Shown here one piece after another: positions 42,704 through 54,799 of a DNA stretch of 64,000 bases. Made by a program: the position numbers and the translations under genes. Source of the DNA: Neoceratodus forsteri (Eukaryota > Chordata > Ceratodontiformes > Ceratodontidae); the NCBI GenBank assembly GCA_016271365.2, contig CM057456.1:665845501-665909500 (forward strand), given 5' to 3'. Numbering within the stretch: position 1 is the stretch's first letter; each line of letters starts with the position of its first letter. The notes below the pieces were generated by a model. It did not search any database, was not told the origin of the DNA, and saw nothing but the letters and a program-made list of their open reading frames with translations.

Positions 42704-45700
42704 TTAGTGGCTATATGTGTACCCAAGGTGAGGTAGATTTATTTTTATTAACATCGGTTGTTGCACATGTGCTGGGTCAAGTGAGGATTGGTGAGGTTCC
42801 ACCACATGCCCCGCAGTGCTGAACATTCGTTCTGATGGTATGCTGGTAGGGGGGCAACAGATATATTTAAATGCCAACTGTGCCAAGTGTGGAGATGCTT
42901 TCATCCTTTTGATCCAGTACTCCACTGGACTTATGGAGAATGACTCCAGAGGCTCATTGAAATAACTGTTCGGCAGATTGGGTGTCAACTGTGGCTGCTG
43001 TTCTGTTCTCTTCTGCTGCTCAGCCTGTAGTGATGAGCTGAGTTCAGCCCAATAGTCATTCTCCTTCTCAAGGTTTTCCATACTGCTTTCAGTTTGTGAT
43101 TCTGAGACTGGCTCATCAATAGTGTTATCTGCTGGTCTCATTGACCCACAGATGCAGAAACTATGTTCTGAGCACATCTGCTTCTGAATGTCTGTAACCC
43201 TGTGAGTGGGCATTATAAGGTGTAGTACCTCACACTTGAAATGTGGATCCAACATGGTGGCAAATATGTGCTTTTTATTGGAACAGAGATCAGAAAATCT
43301 AACTTCTAGTTCTGTGGTGAGGTTTTCCACAAGGGATATCACTGTTCCTGGTATCTGATTTGGATCTTTCACAGCATTTTCACTGAATCTCCTTATGGCT
43401 TTTTTCAGGATCTGTACAGCAGGAATTACCTGACTTAGTAGTGCAGAATCAGAGCTAAGGTCATGAGTGCTCCTTTCAAATGGGGCTAAAACCTTTACCA
43501 AGCCCTCAATCACAGCCCAGTCCTGATGTCCGAGGACTCCCCCATATCAGTTTCCATGCTCATCTCATGAAGGGCCCACTTTTGCTCCAGAAGCCTTTGC
43601 AGCATGTAGTAGGTGAAATTCCACCGGGTCTGTACATCCTGGATGAGAAGATACTGCTGCATTTGAAGATGCTCTTGTAGCTGATGCAGATGGTTTGTGG
43701 CTTTCACAGAGTGATGGAAGTGGCTGCATATGCTTCTGGCTACTTTGACTGTGTGATCTGCCTCCACTGTGGTTACCAAAGCCTTTGTCACCACCAAATT
43801 TAGTGTATGAGCAAAGCATCATATCCCCTCAAAATTGTCATCTCTAATTGCTTTTATCATGTTTGTTGCATTGTCTGTGATCACAAACCCTACCTGAAAA
43901 TTGTTGCCATCAATCCACGGGCTCAACATCTCTTGCAGGAATGACAGTATGTCTACAGCCCAGTGATCCTTTTCCATACACTGACATTTAGCAAAGCAGA
44001 CCTGTAGGGAGAGGGGGAAGAGACAGAACCAGCACCAGTATCACCATCACCACCAATGACTACCACATCTGCAACATGCCAGTGTGCTATCAGTGACATA
44101 TATGCATGATTTGGATTCATGCTGGTCCATATGTCAGTTGTGCAGTGTCAAACTCCACCAACAGTCTGTGCTAGTAGTCTAGCAACTTCTTTTCTCAAAT
44201 CATGGTAAATGTTGGGTACTACAGTATGTGAAAATGTGGTCCGTGATGGTATATTATACCTGGGATGCAAATGCTGCAGCAGGCTATGGAAACCTGCGTT
44301 TTCCACAGTGGAAAATGGCTGCAGATCCAAGGCCATCATCTCACCAATTAAATTAGTGATCTGCTGTGCTGTTGGGTGTGACGCCTGGTATTTGGTGCAG
44401 GCACGGAAGGCTTGCATGATGGGTGTAGTCAAAGCTGTACACATTGCCTTGATTTTGACTTTGAACCCCGTGGTTGAGGGTGTTACAATAATAGACGACT
44501 GAGCAAAAGAAGGCAGAATGAGTGATGCTCCTGTATGGGGATGAGCTATAAGTGGTGTAGAGGGAGTTGAGGGCACACTGTCTGTCTCAGTAATAGAATT
44601 ACTAACAATACTTTGTGCATCTAACTGGACCAGTACCAGAAGAGGGGCTGACAGGCACATCTTGTGGAGGGGGAGAAGCAGCTGTGGATCATTGAAATGC
44701 ACCGGGATGTTTCATTTGGAGATGGTTCATCATTGATGTTGTTGTGAGATTTGAAAGGTTTTTACCACGACTTATGGTACAGTCGCATACAGAGCATACT
44801 GCCTTTGTTGGATCATCTTTTACAACACTAAAGTACAGCCACACCACACTTTTCCCCACACTGACAGTAGAAGTACGGGCCCCAATAGGGTGACAATGGG
44901 CATATTTTGCCCCTTTCCCCTTATCATACCTGGGTGCAGTGGATGCAGTTGTTCTACCCCTTTCTTTTTCTGCAACAGATGTAGCTGTAAAACTACTTTG
45001 TGTATCAGATGGAGTTGAACTTGACACAACTCTTTGAAAGGACAGGATGGACTGTTTGGGGTTTTTTTAGAGGAGGAGGAGGAGGGTGACCCTGACTGAC
45101 CTACTTGCCATGATGAGCAGCACTGCATTTTTTGGAAACTGCACATTCACGCTTCTCACAAAGATATGCCGCATATTTGGCCTCATCACCAAATTCGCTT
45201 AGGTGGGTGTCACTGTCAGATGATATACTTAGCAAGTCTTGAAGCTCTCATAAATATTCAGAACCAGATGAATGCTCTTCTTTGGAATCCTCCACATCAG
45301 CAAAAGGAAATATGTTGAGAGGAAACTTACTAGGCTGAGCAACAGTACGTTTTGGCAACACAATTGGTGTGGTCATTGTAACAGTCTAATGGTCAGTACT
45401 AGTCAGAGTACCTATGGTCATGGGCACAGTTGGCAAGGTAGTAGCACTGTTGACAGTAGTCCTGGTGCCAAAATTACAATCAGGAGTTACAGTCAAAGAA
45501 ATTGGCATCATGTTACAGTTAGTTGTAATAATGGCAGCAGTAGTCATGGTGACAGCAGAACACTTAGGACTACTAATGGAGGCAAAGGTTGTGGTGACAG
45601 TGGCTGTGCAAGGAGCACAAATAACAGTGCACACTGTTATGGCAGTAGTAGTGTCAGCAGTACACAAAGGGTTTGCTCTGGTTGCTGAAATCATGGCACT

Positions 45701-46081
45701 GGTGGTGGTGGGGAGGAGCACACTGATAGGTGATGTTGCCTCTATGGCGGCAGTTGTGTGAATAGCACTACCACTGGTAGTGGGGGTGGGTTCTTGTTCT
45801 TGTATGACTGGAGATGTTAGCTGTAAAGCCCTCCTACTTTTATAAAATGATGGTGCTGCAAATACAAAAGTAGTAGTGGCAGCAGTTGTATTTATATTAG
45901 TACTAGTACTACCCCCAGTCTTACTGACACCAGAACCTGAAGGCATATCAGGGGAGAAAACTATTTTAGAGCAGTGAATACGAACAGACCTTCTCTCACC
46001 CTGTTCCTCACTGCTTACGACTGGTGGTGAAGACGACTTGCTTGGGCTGAACCATGCATGTTTACAGGATTGATAAGACAT
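42704..46081 (-). pseudogene. hAT transposase with BED zinc finger
   Basis: The frame starts at ATG 46081 and is long and Thr/Ala-rich at first (46081-45386). A BED finger is at about 44830-44700 (AVCSVCDCTISRGKN, then HLQMKH: CX2C...HX4H). MALDLQPFSTVENAGF, then CTTDIWTS (first Asp) at about 44140, VITDNATNM (second Asp) at about 43880, CFAHTLNLVVTKAL at about 43815, and VQTRWNFTYYMLQRL follow. The C-terminal dimerisation region is at 42990-42760 (EYWIKRMKASPHLAQLAFKY, PPTSIPSERMFSTAG). The layout matches ZBED/hAT-Ac-type transposases, which excise and insert hAT elements. At least five stops or frame changes lie within (near 45385, 45240, 45065, 44145, 43820), so it is inactive. Length with spacers, about 1100 codons, exceeds the usual 600-700 because of the Thr-rich N-terminus. 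Confidence 0.9.
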
Positions 46082-47400
46082 GGTCTGTAACTTACTGTGT
46101 ATATTTGTGATTGGTGTTTTTGTTTATGTTGGTGCTTCTTGCAGAAAACAACAATAGCAACACCACTAATGTAGCAGCTAATAAAGACAGGCTGATACTA
46201 GAGAGAGAGATGGAGTCAGCAAACAACTTCTTACTTGTTCAGTGTCAGTTGTGCAGTCATACAGCACAGCAATTCAAGCTTTGAAGGTGCAACAAACAAC
46301 TTACAACACACAGAACCCAGTGAGTCACACCTGACACACACAGAAATACTAAAGCAGTTCACAGAAAATTTACGTGTACACACTCGCAGCAGTGGACACA
46401 CAGGGGGTGAAGACGCACAAAAAGGAAAAAACTCACATGCACAGGAGACCACTCAGGTGCAGTGAACTGTGGAGGAAGGAGACACCTGTGACATCCTCCT
46501 TACTCAGTTGTACAGGGAACTGAGCCAAGAACCAGACCACATTCAGTAACAATTCAATGAGCCATGCCTGACCCAATGAGAAAAAAACACAATGCTTTAT
46601 AAATCACAAAAAAAATGCATGCAGACAACTCTGCATGCACTTGCAGGACACAGATTACAAGAACAACAATACAACACACACAAAAATGATGTATACACTG
46701 TGGTAAGCTGCAACACAGACAAGAGGGAGTCAGATGACAATCACACCTCACTTATGCAGGGAACCAAGCCTGGAATCTTATTTCAGCAAAATACCAATTT
46801 GCTTCACAAAAGAAAATGAAAATACCACAGGGGCTGTGTGTGGATTTGGAACAAAAAGCTTAGCAAGCAAAGCAGTGGGGATGGGGCAGTCAGCAAAAGC
46901 TTGAGCCACTCACTGTTACTGAGCCCAGTAACAGTTACTCACTACATGCAAAAGCCAAACTGAACTTTGTTGACAAAAAAAAATCCTGATAACTAATTGG
47001 TTCTTACGCAAAAAATCAAACCACACTGCTTCGGCTGAGCTGTGAAACTGTAAGCAGTGAGGGAAGGGAGTCAGCATGCAGCAGCATACACATAGATTCA
47101 CTCACACACAGACTCTCCTTTTCCTTGAAACTGAGCCCAGTTTCAAGGATGAAATACAAAACTGCAGTCAGATGCAGTCACAAGATGATCAGATGTCAAA
47201 ACTGGATCACACACAAAATGTTTTGTAAACAGTTATAAAAGTCACAAGTGCTAAACTAAACAGAGCTAGCTCTCTCAGAAACAACTGTCTCCTCTCATCT
47301 ACACACCCACAGTGAGGAGATCACATGGTGTTCCTGGCTATGAGCTCCAAAAACAGCCTCTGATTGGCCAGTGAAGCTCTGTGAGATTTTGAAATCTCAC
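46082..47400. other. 5' non-coding part of the hAT element
   Basis: Purine- and A-rich DNA with CACACA patches between the transposase start and the right terminus. No further ORF with a domain. Confidence 0.5.
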
Positions 47401-48561
47401 CCACTGAATAGTACGTTCCGAATAGCGGCCAAATAGTGAACTATTCGGGAAGTCCATCCTAATATTCGGCAAGCCTACTATTCATGGAATTCATGAAATA
47501 CTATTCGGACCATGCACAGCCCTAGTATAAATCCAATTGTAAATTTGTTTTTGACTACGCAAATATCACAAGTAAAGGTGATTTTAATAACTGAATTTTA
47601 AATATTTTTCCTAGCATATTAATTATTTGGGACCAAAAATTGGTTAAATAAGGACAATCGTGAATCAGATGTATTAACATACCAGTGGTACGTGAGCATC
47701 TAGGGCATCCTGCTGTCATTGAGTTATTAATTTTATGTAATTGGGATGGTGAATAGTATGTTCTATGTACTGTGAAAGATTAAACTGTATTTGCAGTAGT
47801 TTATATGATTTAATTTTGCTGTGGGAGAGGATAATATGTCTGCCCAAAGGTCTTCTGATATTTCAATGGCATAGTCCTTTGCCCATTTTTGTTTCAATTT
47901 CTCCATATCTTTTAATTTGTGTTTATTGCTACAGTCATATGCCAGGGCTATGATTTTTCCCCTCTTTCTGTTGGGATAAAAAATCTAGTGGAGAGGTACT
48001 TCTTAATTTTAATTCACCATTTGTTTTTAAAATATAACTTTTTAATTGTATATATTTAAAATGCTGTTTATTTGGGATTTTGAATTGTGTTTGTAACTGA
48101 TTAGAAATTTTGAATTGATTTTCTTGTAATAATGGAACAAATTCCGAAAGACCAAGAAATTGCCATATTTTCAGTTCATAATTTCTTATAGTAAATGATA
48201 CAGCATTGTCATTATAAATTGGTGTATGGGTTGTGATTGGTATTTTTCCTTTCACTATTTCATGTATTTCTTGCCAAGAGAAAATTGTTACATAAGTAGC
48301 TAAGTTCTATTTCTCTTTATTGGTTTTATTTTGACAAAATCCCAAGAAGACTAAATTAATTAATTTTGTGTATTCACAAAATTCTGTTTCCATTGCAGTC
48401 GTTATCATGGTTTGTTGATATTTATCCAGTCATTGCCAGATAATGGTTATTTGCTCTGTTAAATAGTATCTGTAAAAATCTGGCAACGCTAAACCTCCTT
48501 GTTCTTTTGTTAGGTTTAATTTCTCATGTGCTATCCTCTGCTTCTTATTCTTCCAAATAAA

Positions 48562-50797
48562 GGGCAAGATATTCAAAACTTTGCCCAAGGGCTAAATTAG
48601 CACTGCCCGGTGGGCATACTTAGCCCGGAGCACAAAGCAAGCTATATAAAAAAGGAAATAGCCCAGTGCTAATCCTTCTGAATATAGCTGTCTAAGGAAG
48701 CCGGGCAAACTGGTCTGGGAGTGCAGGGCAAAAATAGCCCAGGAATAAGACAGCACTGACTATAGCAACAGGGAAATGCAAACTGCAACTGCATCTCATT
48801 AGACTCTGTAGCAAGCCAGTGTTGCAGGTGGAGAACATTGTGTGTGATTGCACAGAGATATCTCACAGCTACTGCTAACACACCTCTCAACTCCCTGCCT
48901 CATCAATCAGGGACAAGGCTTAAAAACATCAGGGACAAAGGTTTAAAATCAGGGACACATCCTAAAAATTGATGATATCCACTCAGAAAGCTGGTAGGAT
49001 AAGTGGTGTAGTGTAAAATGCATTTTCTCAGGAAAAACACATCAGTAACATTAATGTTTGACATTATTTTATGCTTACACCCCCCACTGTTTGGTCACAG
49101 AAACACCATGTTTAGGAGAGGCAGAGTAAGATTTTGAGGTAAAATCAAGGATGTACCTGAAAATCAGGGACAGTTGAGAGGTATGACTGCAAACAACAAT
49201 GTAAGCCACACACTGCAGAACTGTGCTATGCTGAAGTGAGGTTTGCCTGGGGCTAACCTGATTGCACAGTGCTAACACATTAGCCCAGCGCAAACTGGTT
49301 AGCCCAGGGCAAACGGGAGCTATATTCAAAGCTCCCATGCAAATGAGCCTACTTAGGTAGTCCGTGGGCAAACAGGTACATTTGCATCTCATTAAGTGCT
49401 GCTTAGCATACTTTACCAAACAGTTTGCCCGGTGCTACTGCATGGAGCACAAAGCTCCCCCTATTGGTCAGAATGGAAGTACAGGCTGTATGCTGCAGGC
49501 CAAGGCATACACACAGCATCCCCTGTTGTTTGGAATAGAAGTACAGACTGGAAGCAGCAGGAACTATGTACTGCCAGACATAGTTGGCGCAGTCCTGACC
49601 CATTCACATTCAAATGGAAAGCAATGTTCCTGGTAGTCAAGTGGTCTCCCCACCCCCTGCATGAATCCTGACCCGGTTTGAAAAAAAGTAACATCACTTT
49701 CCCTGGTAGTCTAGTGGTCCACCCACCTCCTGTATGAATCCCGACTTGGTTTGAAAAAAAATAACATCACATTCCCTGGTAGTCTAGCAGTCCCCCTACC
49801 CCCCTGCATGAATCCTGACCTGGTTTGAAAAAAAATAACATCACATTCCTTGGTAGTCTAGTGGTACCCCCCCCCTGCACAAATCCCGAACTGGTTTGAA
49901 AAAAAATAACATCACTTTCCCTGGTAGTCTAGTGGTCCACCCACCCCACTGCATGAATCCCAACCTGGTTTGAAAAACAGTAACATCACTTTCCCTGGTA
50001 GTCTAGTGGTCCCCCACCCCCCTGCATGAATTCTGACCCAGTTTGATTAAGATAAATCACTTTCCTTGGTGAGTCTAATGATGTCACCCTGCAGTGATGC
50101 TCCCGCTTAGCCTAGGAACGCCTTAAAACAAAGCGTTGACCGGCTCAGCCTCTCTCACCACCATGGCCAGCCGCGAGTGAGGTACAAATGAGCATGCACT
50201 CATTTGTACCTCAGTTGGTGGCCAGCCATGGTGGTAAGAAGAGGGCTGAGCTGGTCACTGACTCTGTTCGTAAAGTGTTCCTGGACTAGCAGGGGCATCA
50301 CTGCTGGGTGAGGACCATATACTACCAGGGAATGTGATGTAATTTTTTCAAACTGGGTCGGGATTCATGCAGGGTGGGGACACTAGACTACCAGGGAAAG
50401 TGATGTTATTTTTTTTCAAACCGGGTCGGGATTCATGCAGGGGGTTGGGGGGACCACTAGACTACCAGAGAGTTTACTGTAATACTGAGGATAAGGGGGT
50501 CCATGATTGGGAGACACCACCACATTACTGCCAGCTTTTGTTAGGCGGTATCTAGCACCGGGCTACAGGTTGTGCTAATGCCTGTAGCATGGCACTAGAC
50601 CTTTGAATATGCCATGCTGCTTACATTCATGGGCGCTCTCTTCACTCCGCCCCTACATACTATTATCTATTAGCATCGGCACTACCACACAGTACCAGTG
50701 CTAACAGGGCTTTTGAATATTGCAGCCTTGCGCAAATCCAGCACTATTCCAGCACTATGTTTTTTACGCTTGGCACAATTGTTTGAATATCTGGCCC
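48562..50797. mobile_element. non-autonomous Harbinger-type element, 2.2 kb, in the L1
   Basis: The termini GGGCAAGATATTCAAAACTT and, inverted, GGGCCAGATATTCAAAC match the Harbinger ends at 28992 and 31284. AAA flanks both ends as a 3-bp duplication, and L1 coding (KNVNT/FIWKNKKQRI) joins across it. 48562-48790 matches the inverted end of the 28992-30770 element, including ATTAGCACTG and GCCCAGGAATAAGACAGCAC words. It carries a tRNA-like foldback at 49629-50490. Confidence 0.9.
49629..50490. repeat. foldback with tandem ~73-bp arms around a long palindrome
   Basis: Six direct units beginning CCTGGTAGTCTAGTGGT start at 49629, 49702, 49775, about 49848, 49920 and 49994. Each runs through CATGAATCC(C/T)GACCTGG and TTTGAAAAAAAATAACATCAC. 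Units in reverse orientation follow from about 50320 to 50475. Between them an imperfect ~220-bp palindrome centres at about 50193, with the perfect core GAGGTACAAATGAG / CTCATTTGTACCTC and outer CAGTGATGC / GCATCACTG. The structure recalls Foldback elements with repeated arms. Confidence 0.9.
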
Positions 50798-52124
50798 AAA
50801 GTGTGTTAACATTTTTTTTCATATTATTAAGAAAGACTTTTGGAATCATGATTCATAAAGTTTGAAACACGAAAAGGAATTCAGGCAAAATCTTCATTTT
50901 TATTACATCCGTTCTTCCAATTACTGTTAAAGGGATAAGTTGCCATTTTCTTACCTCTACTTTTGTTTCTTCTAATAATTTTTCAAAATTATTCTGATAT
51001 AAGTTCTCTGCCTGACTTGTTAATGTAACTCTTAAATATCAATTTTTTTTCCACAACCTGATAAGGGCAATTATCCAGTAATTGTACCATATAATCTTGG
51101 TTTAGTTTTAATACAGCTGGGTTTTTTTTCCTAGTTTATTTTGTAACACAAAGCTTTACCATAACTATCTGAAACATTTATAAATTCTTTCATGGACTTT
51201 TGTGGATCCATTATATATAGTAATGCATCATCTGCATACAAGCTGATTTTATGACACATATTTTTAATTAGTATTCCTTTATTTTTTTTATTATTTCTAA
51301 CCATGATAGCCAAGACACAGCATGGTTCCATCACCAGGGCAAAAATCAATGGTGAAAGGGGACATCCTTGCCTTGTACCTCTTGATAATTCAAATTTTCT
51401 TAGAGTATGTTGTTGGCTTTAATTCTTGCTTTGGGACTACTGTAAATAGTCTTAATCCAATTTATGAAATCTACACCTACTGTATATTCACTTTTTTTTC
51501 AAATTTGAAAAATAAAATTCCACTCTATTCTAGTGAATGTTTTTTCTGCATCAGTAGTTAATAATACTGCATCCTTAATATTCTGATTTGTAATAATATT
51601 AATTGTTCTTCTAATATTTTCACTGATTTTCCTTCCCTTTATAAAGCCATTCTGATCTAATTCCACCAAAGCTGGGAGTGTCCACTCCAACCTTGTTGCC
51701 AGGACTTTTGCCAAGATTTTATAGTCTGCATTTAGCAGATATATTGGCCTGTAAGATGAACATTCTTATGGGTCCTTTCCCTACTTGTGAAACAACAGAA
51801 TACTGTCTTCAGTAAAGTAGAAGGATGTTTTATGTAGGGTATTTACTTTATTTTTATAGGTAGGTTCATTTTGGAGGCAACATTTCTTTCCTTTTTTTGT
51901 ATAAAATTCCATTTGGAAACCATGCAGGCCTGGTGCTTTTCCTAAAACCAATTTATCTATAGCATTTTCTACTTCTAATAATGTTATTGGTTTATCTAAA
52001 TCTGTTTTTATTTCATCTATTAATTGGTTAACTTTGATTTTACTCAGAACTTCCAGGACCTCATCTGTTTGCCCTATGATTGTTTTTTTTTGTTTGTTTT
52101 TCTTGTTTGTTGTTATTGAATTTT

Positions 52125-52636
52125 ATCCTCCTGGCCACCTCTCTGCATCCCTGTTATATTCCTTGCAGACTGCTGGGATCTGGCCACTGTCTGTCTTGCC
52201 GGTACTCTTTAACTCCTGTGACTTACCCCCACAGAGGGGTGGTAGGGAGCCCCCTATCTCGCCATCGTTTCACGGATCTAGTTTGGGTGCCTGATGAAAC
52301 TCATGGATGGCCATCAAGCTGTGTGAGAGGTGTAACTTTTTCCTCTTAATCCCCCTTGAGTTGGTGGGTGTGAAATGATGCCAGTGGCCAGTAGTGCACA
52401 TGCATCTGCACACACCCACATCCTGGTGTCTACCTCCGACTTTGCCCCAGTGTACAGCATGCATCCCCAGCCCCCAGTCTCTGCCAGGGGGCAGTCAGAT
52501 GCCAACCTTCATGAACCCCCCTCCCCAGAGAGGGAGAACAGTCCATCAAATGCTCGATCCTTCTCCTTTCCTGTAGCCTCCGGTGACCCGTGCTCACTCC
52601 CAAACCTGGGTCACTGGCACCCTATGCTTTGTGACA
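52125..52636. other. GC-rich segment inserted in the L1 ORF2
   Basis: L1 coding breaks off near 52080 and resumes near 52690. Between them lies a GC-rich stretch of clearly different base composition, preceded by a T-rich run (TTTTTTTTTTGTTTGTTTTT). ORFs inside show no domain. It may be a processed insertion or a foreign fragment. Confidence 0.5.
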
Positions 52637-53336
52637 TATATAATTTTTTAATAATATTCCACAAACATCTTTTTCATTTCTTCTGATTGTTTTTATGTAT
52701 TCCCCTGTTGATCTTTGATTGACATTATATTATTTTGATCTTTCTGTAACTGCCATGCCATCAATTTTAGTGGTTTGTCTGATGTGATGTAATAACTTGA
52801 CCTTGCATGCAGTATTTGCTTTTCTGCATTATCTATTATTTGTTTATTATATTCTTCCCTTTTTAGAACTAATTTGTTATATATGGAATTATTAAAAGTC
52901 ATGCTATGTAGTTGTTCTAATAGTTGTATCTCTTTTTCCAAATCCAATTGCTAGGTTGCCCATTTCTTTCTTTCTCCGTCTTTCATTAATAGACTGGTAT
53001 TTGCATCTCATCAAGGCTTTGAATATAACCCAAATATTCAATATTAGAGTATCTTTTTCTGTATTACTTTGAAAGAACCATTACATATCTTGTATCATTG
53101 CTTGATTTAATATTTGGTCTTTTAATAAAGTTGTATCTAATTTCCATTAGTTTTTTTTTCTTTCATTATTTTCTAAGATCAATACCATTACAGAGGGTGA
53201 ATGATCCAATATGGTAATGCCCAGGTAATCAATATTTTTTTATACTAATGAAGAACAAGAAAATAGAATACTCCAAGGACCAATAAATGGATCACCAGTA
53301 AAAGGATGCACTTACCCAAGTATTTGTAACACCATA

Positions 53337-54103
53337 GGACACAGTACCTGCTAAGAGGTGTGGGTCAGTACTCCAAAGATTCTTTAAGCAATTGAGGCTT
53401 GAAATAATAAAGTGGCAACGCTTCAAGCCAAAACACAGTTTTTTTTATTGTAATCCAAAGCATTGTTCATAAAAACAGCAGCAGCATGGTACCTCTATGT
53501 TCATTTGAGCTGTTTCATAGGCCCATGTCCAGAGCTATGTGCATTCCTGCATCGATGTAATTTAAAGCATTTAAACTTATTTCAAATCTTAAATAGAATT
53601 GCACCACAGTTTCTGTTAGCTCCCCATGTTTCAACAAGATGCCTGCTGACATCACTTATGCTTCAACATCACTATTGACATATTCATCAGAGTGAACATC
53701 TTAGGGCACCTTTTGTATATTTATCTCACTTGATTTTAAGGTGTAGTGTTTATATTTCTCTCCCCTATAAGTTAAATAGTGACTCATTCAATAAAATAAC
53801 AATTCTTAAATACATTATTCAAACCCATGAAATGTATTATATTCAGACACTAAAATTCCATAGAAAAATATTTATAAATAAAAAAATGAAAAGCTTGTTA
53901 AAAATTTTTTTTGAGGAAACAAAGAACTATGGGCCAACAAGAAAAGCAGAAAGGTGCAAACATGTTTTTGTGAAAAAACACTTTGGATTACAACAAAGGA
54001 ACTGTGTTTTGACTTGAAGAGTTACTGCCCTGTTATTTCAAACATAAATTGCTTAAAGAATATTTGGAGTGTTGACCCACACCTCTTGGCAGGTACTGTG
54101 TCC
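53337..54103. mobile_element. TA-flanked MITE with ~145-bp terminal inverted repeats
   Basis: GGACACAGTACCTGCTAAGA at 53337 and its inverted partner ending at 54103 begin arms that share AGAGGTGTGGGTCA, ATTCTTTAAGCAATT and TGTAATCCAAAG in mirror order. TA flanks both ends, as for Tc1/mariner-type insertions. The interior, about 480 bp, has no transposase. Confidence 0.85.
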
Positions 54104-54799
54104 TATATTTTTTTTTATTCTATGCTGCAGAGTTTCTGATATTAAATAAAAATCAATTCAAGAATACATTTGATACATAGCAGACAAAAATAATATTTTT
54201 TAAATATCTGGTCATTATGTTACCCATGGATCAAAGAGTTTTAAATAATTTTAAAGCTGTTGATAGCCCTTATCGATGTCTTAAATTGATTTGATGAAAC
54301 TGATGTTCTATCCTTTTTTTAAATTAAAGAATGAAATCCCCTGCTAATATGTAAGGTGCTTGTCCCAGAGAGCGCTGTGAAAAGAATTCCATGAAAAAAG
54401 CTGCAGTATTTTGATTTGACCAATAATGTGTTGCCAAAGGAAGGAATCTGTGCCTATACTGTACATACATCTAGAATGATATATCTGCCCTGATTGTCCT
54501 TTATTGTATTTATAATTATGGGTTTGATTTGTGTTTATGAAAGAATATGGCCTCCCCCTTGAGTTTTGATTATAAGATGAGAAAACCCCATGTCCCCACT
54601 TTTTTGAAACCACTGAAAGTCTTTTTATGTAAAATGTGTCTCCTGGAACATAATACAGTTTATCTGTTTTTTTCCTCCAAATAATTATTTACTTTATTAA
54701 TTTTAGTTCTGTTTCAAAGCCCCTTGACATTCCATGTGGCTGTTTTTTAAACTACTCTCCATTCTGAATTTTAGTTGTTACAATTGTGTCCTATTTGTA

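Larger units (their letters stand above)
40084..47524. mobile_element. hAT DNA transposon, 7.4 kb, with 8-bp target duplication
   Basis: GTATAAAT at 40076-40083 and at 47525-47532 is an exact 8-bp target duplication. The termini are TAGGGCTCCGTGAATAC and, inverted, TAGGGCTGTGCATGGTCC, followed by subterminal CGAATATTCGG/CGAATAG words. Between them lie two tandem arrays (40225-40620 and 40940-42345) and a BED-finger hAT transposase on the minus strand. Removing 40084-47532 restores an uninterrupted L1 sequence (GGGTATAAATCCAATTG). Confidence 0.95.
39836..54790 (-). mobile_element. L1/Tx1-type LINE ORF2 split by four later insertions
   Basis: Minus-strand ORF2 can be followed from 54770 to 39850. 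In order: the endonuclease start (TWNVKGL-like, FQETHFT, then WGHGVFSSYN) at 54760-54500; a linker region 52947-52693; RT (ENAIDKLVLGKAPG; DQNGFIKGRKISENIRRTIN at 51714-51500; SLYADDALLY at about 51240); FIWKNKKQRI split by a Harbinger insertion; the C-terminal part at 48255-47540; and a last piece at 40054-39851. Pieces (54790-54104, 53336-52640, 52120-50798, 48561-47533, 40083-39836) join across the insertions with clean target duplications. Stops are frequent. A nearby L1-family fragment is at 21205-22370. Confidence 0.85.

Noticed and set aside
45386..45761. Plus-strand ORFs rich in Val/Ala opposite the hAT transposase
   Set aside because: They are shadows of the Thr-rich minus-strand frame.
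49629..50060. Tandem tRNA-Glu genes
   Set aside because: The anticodon arm is missing and the 3' half does not pair with the 5' half; at best tRNA-derived repeats.
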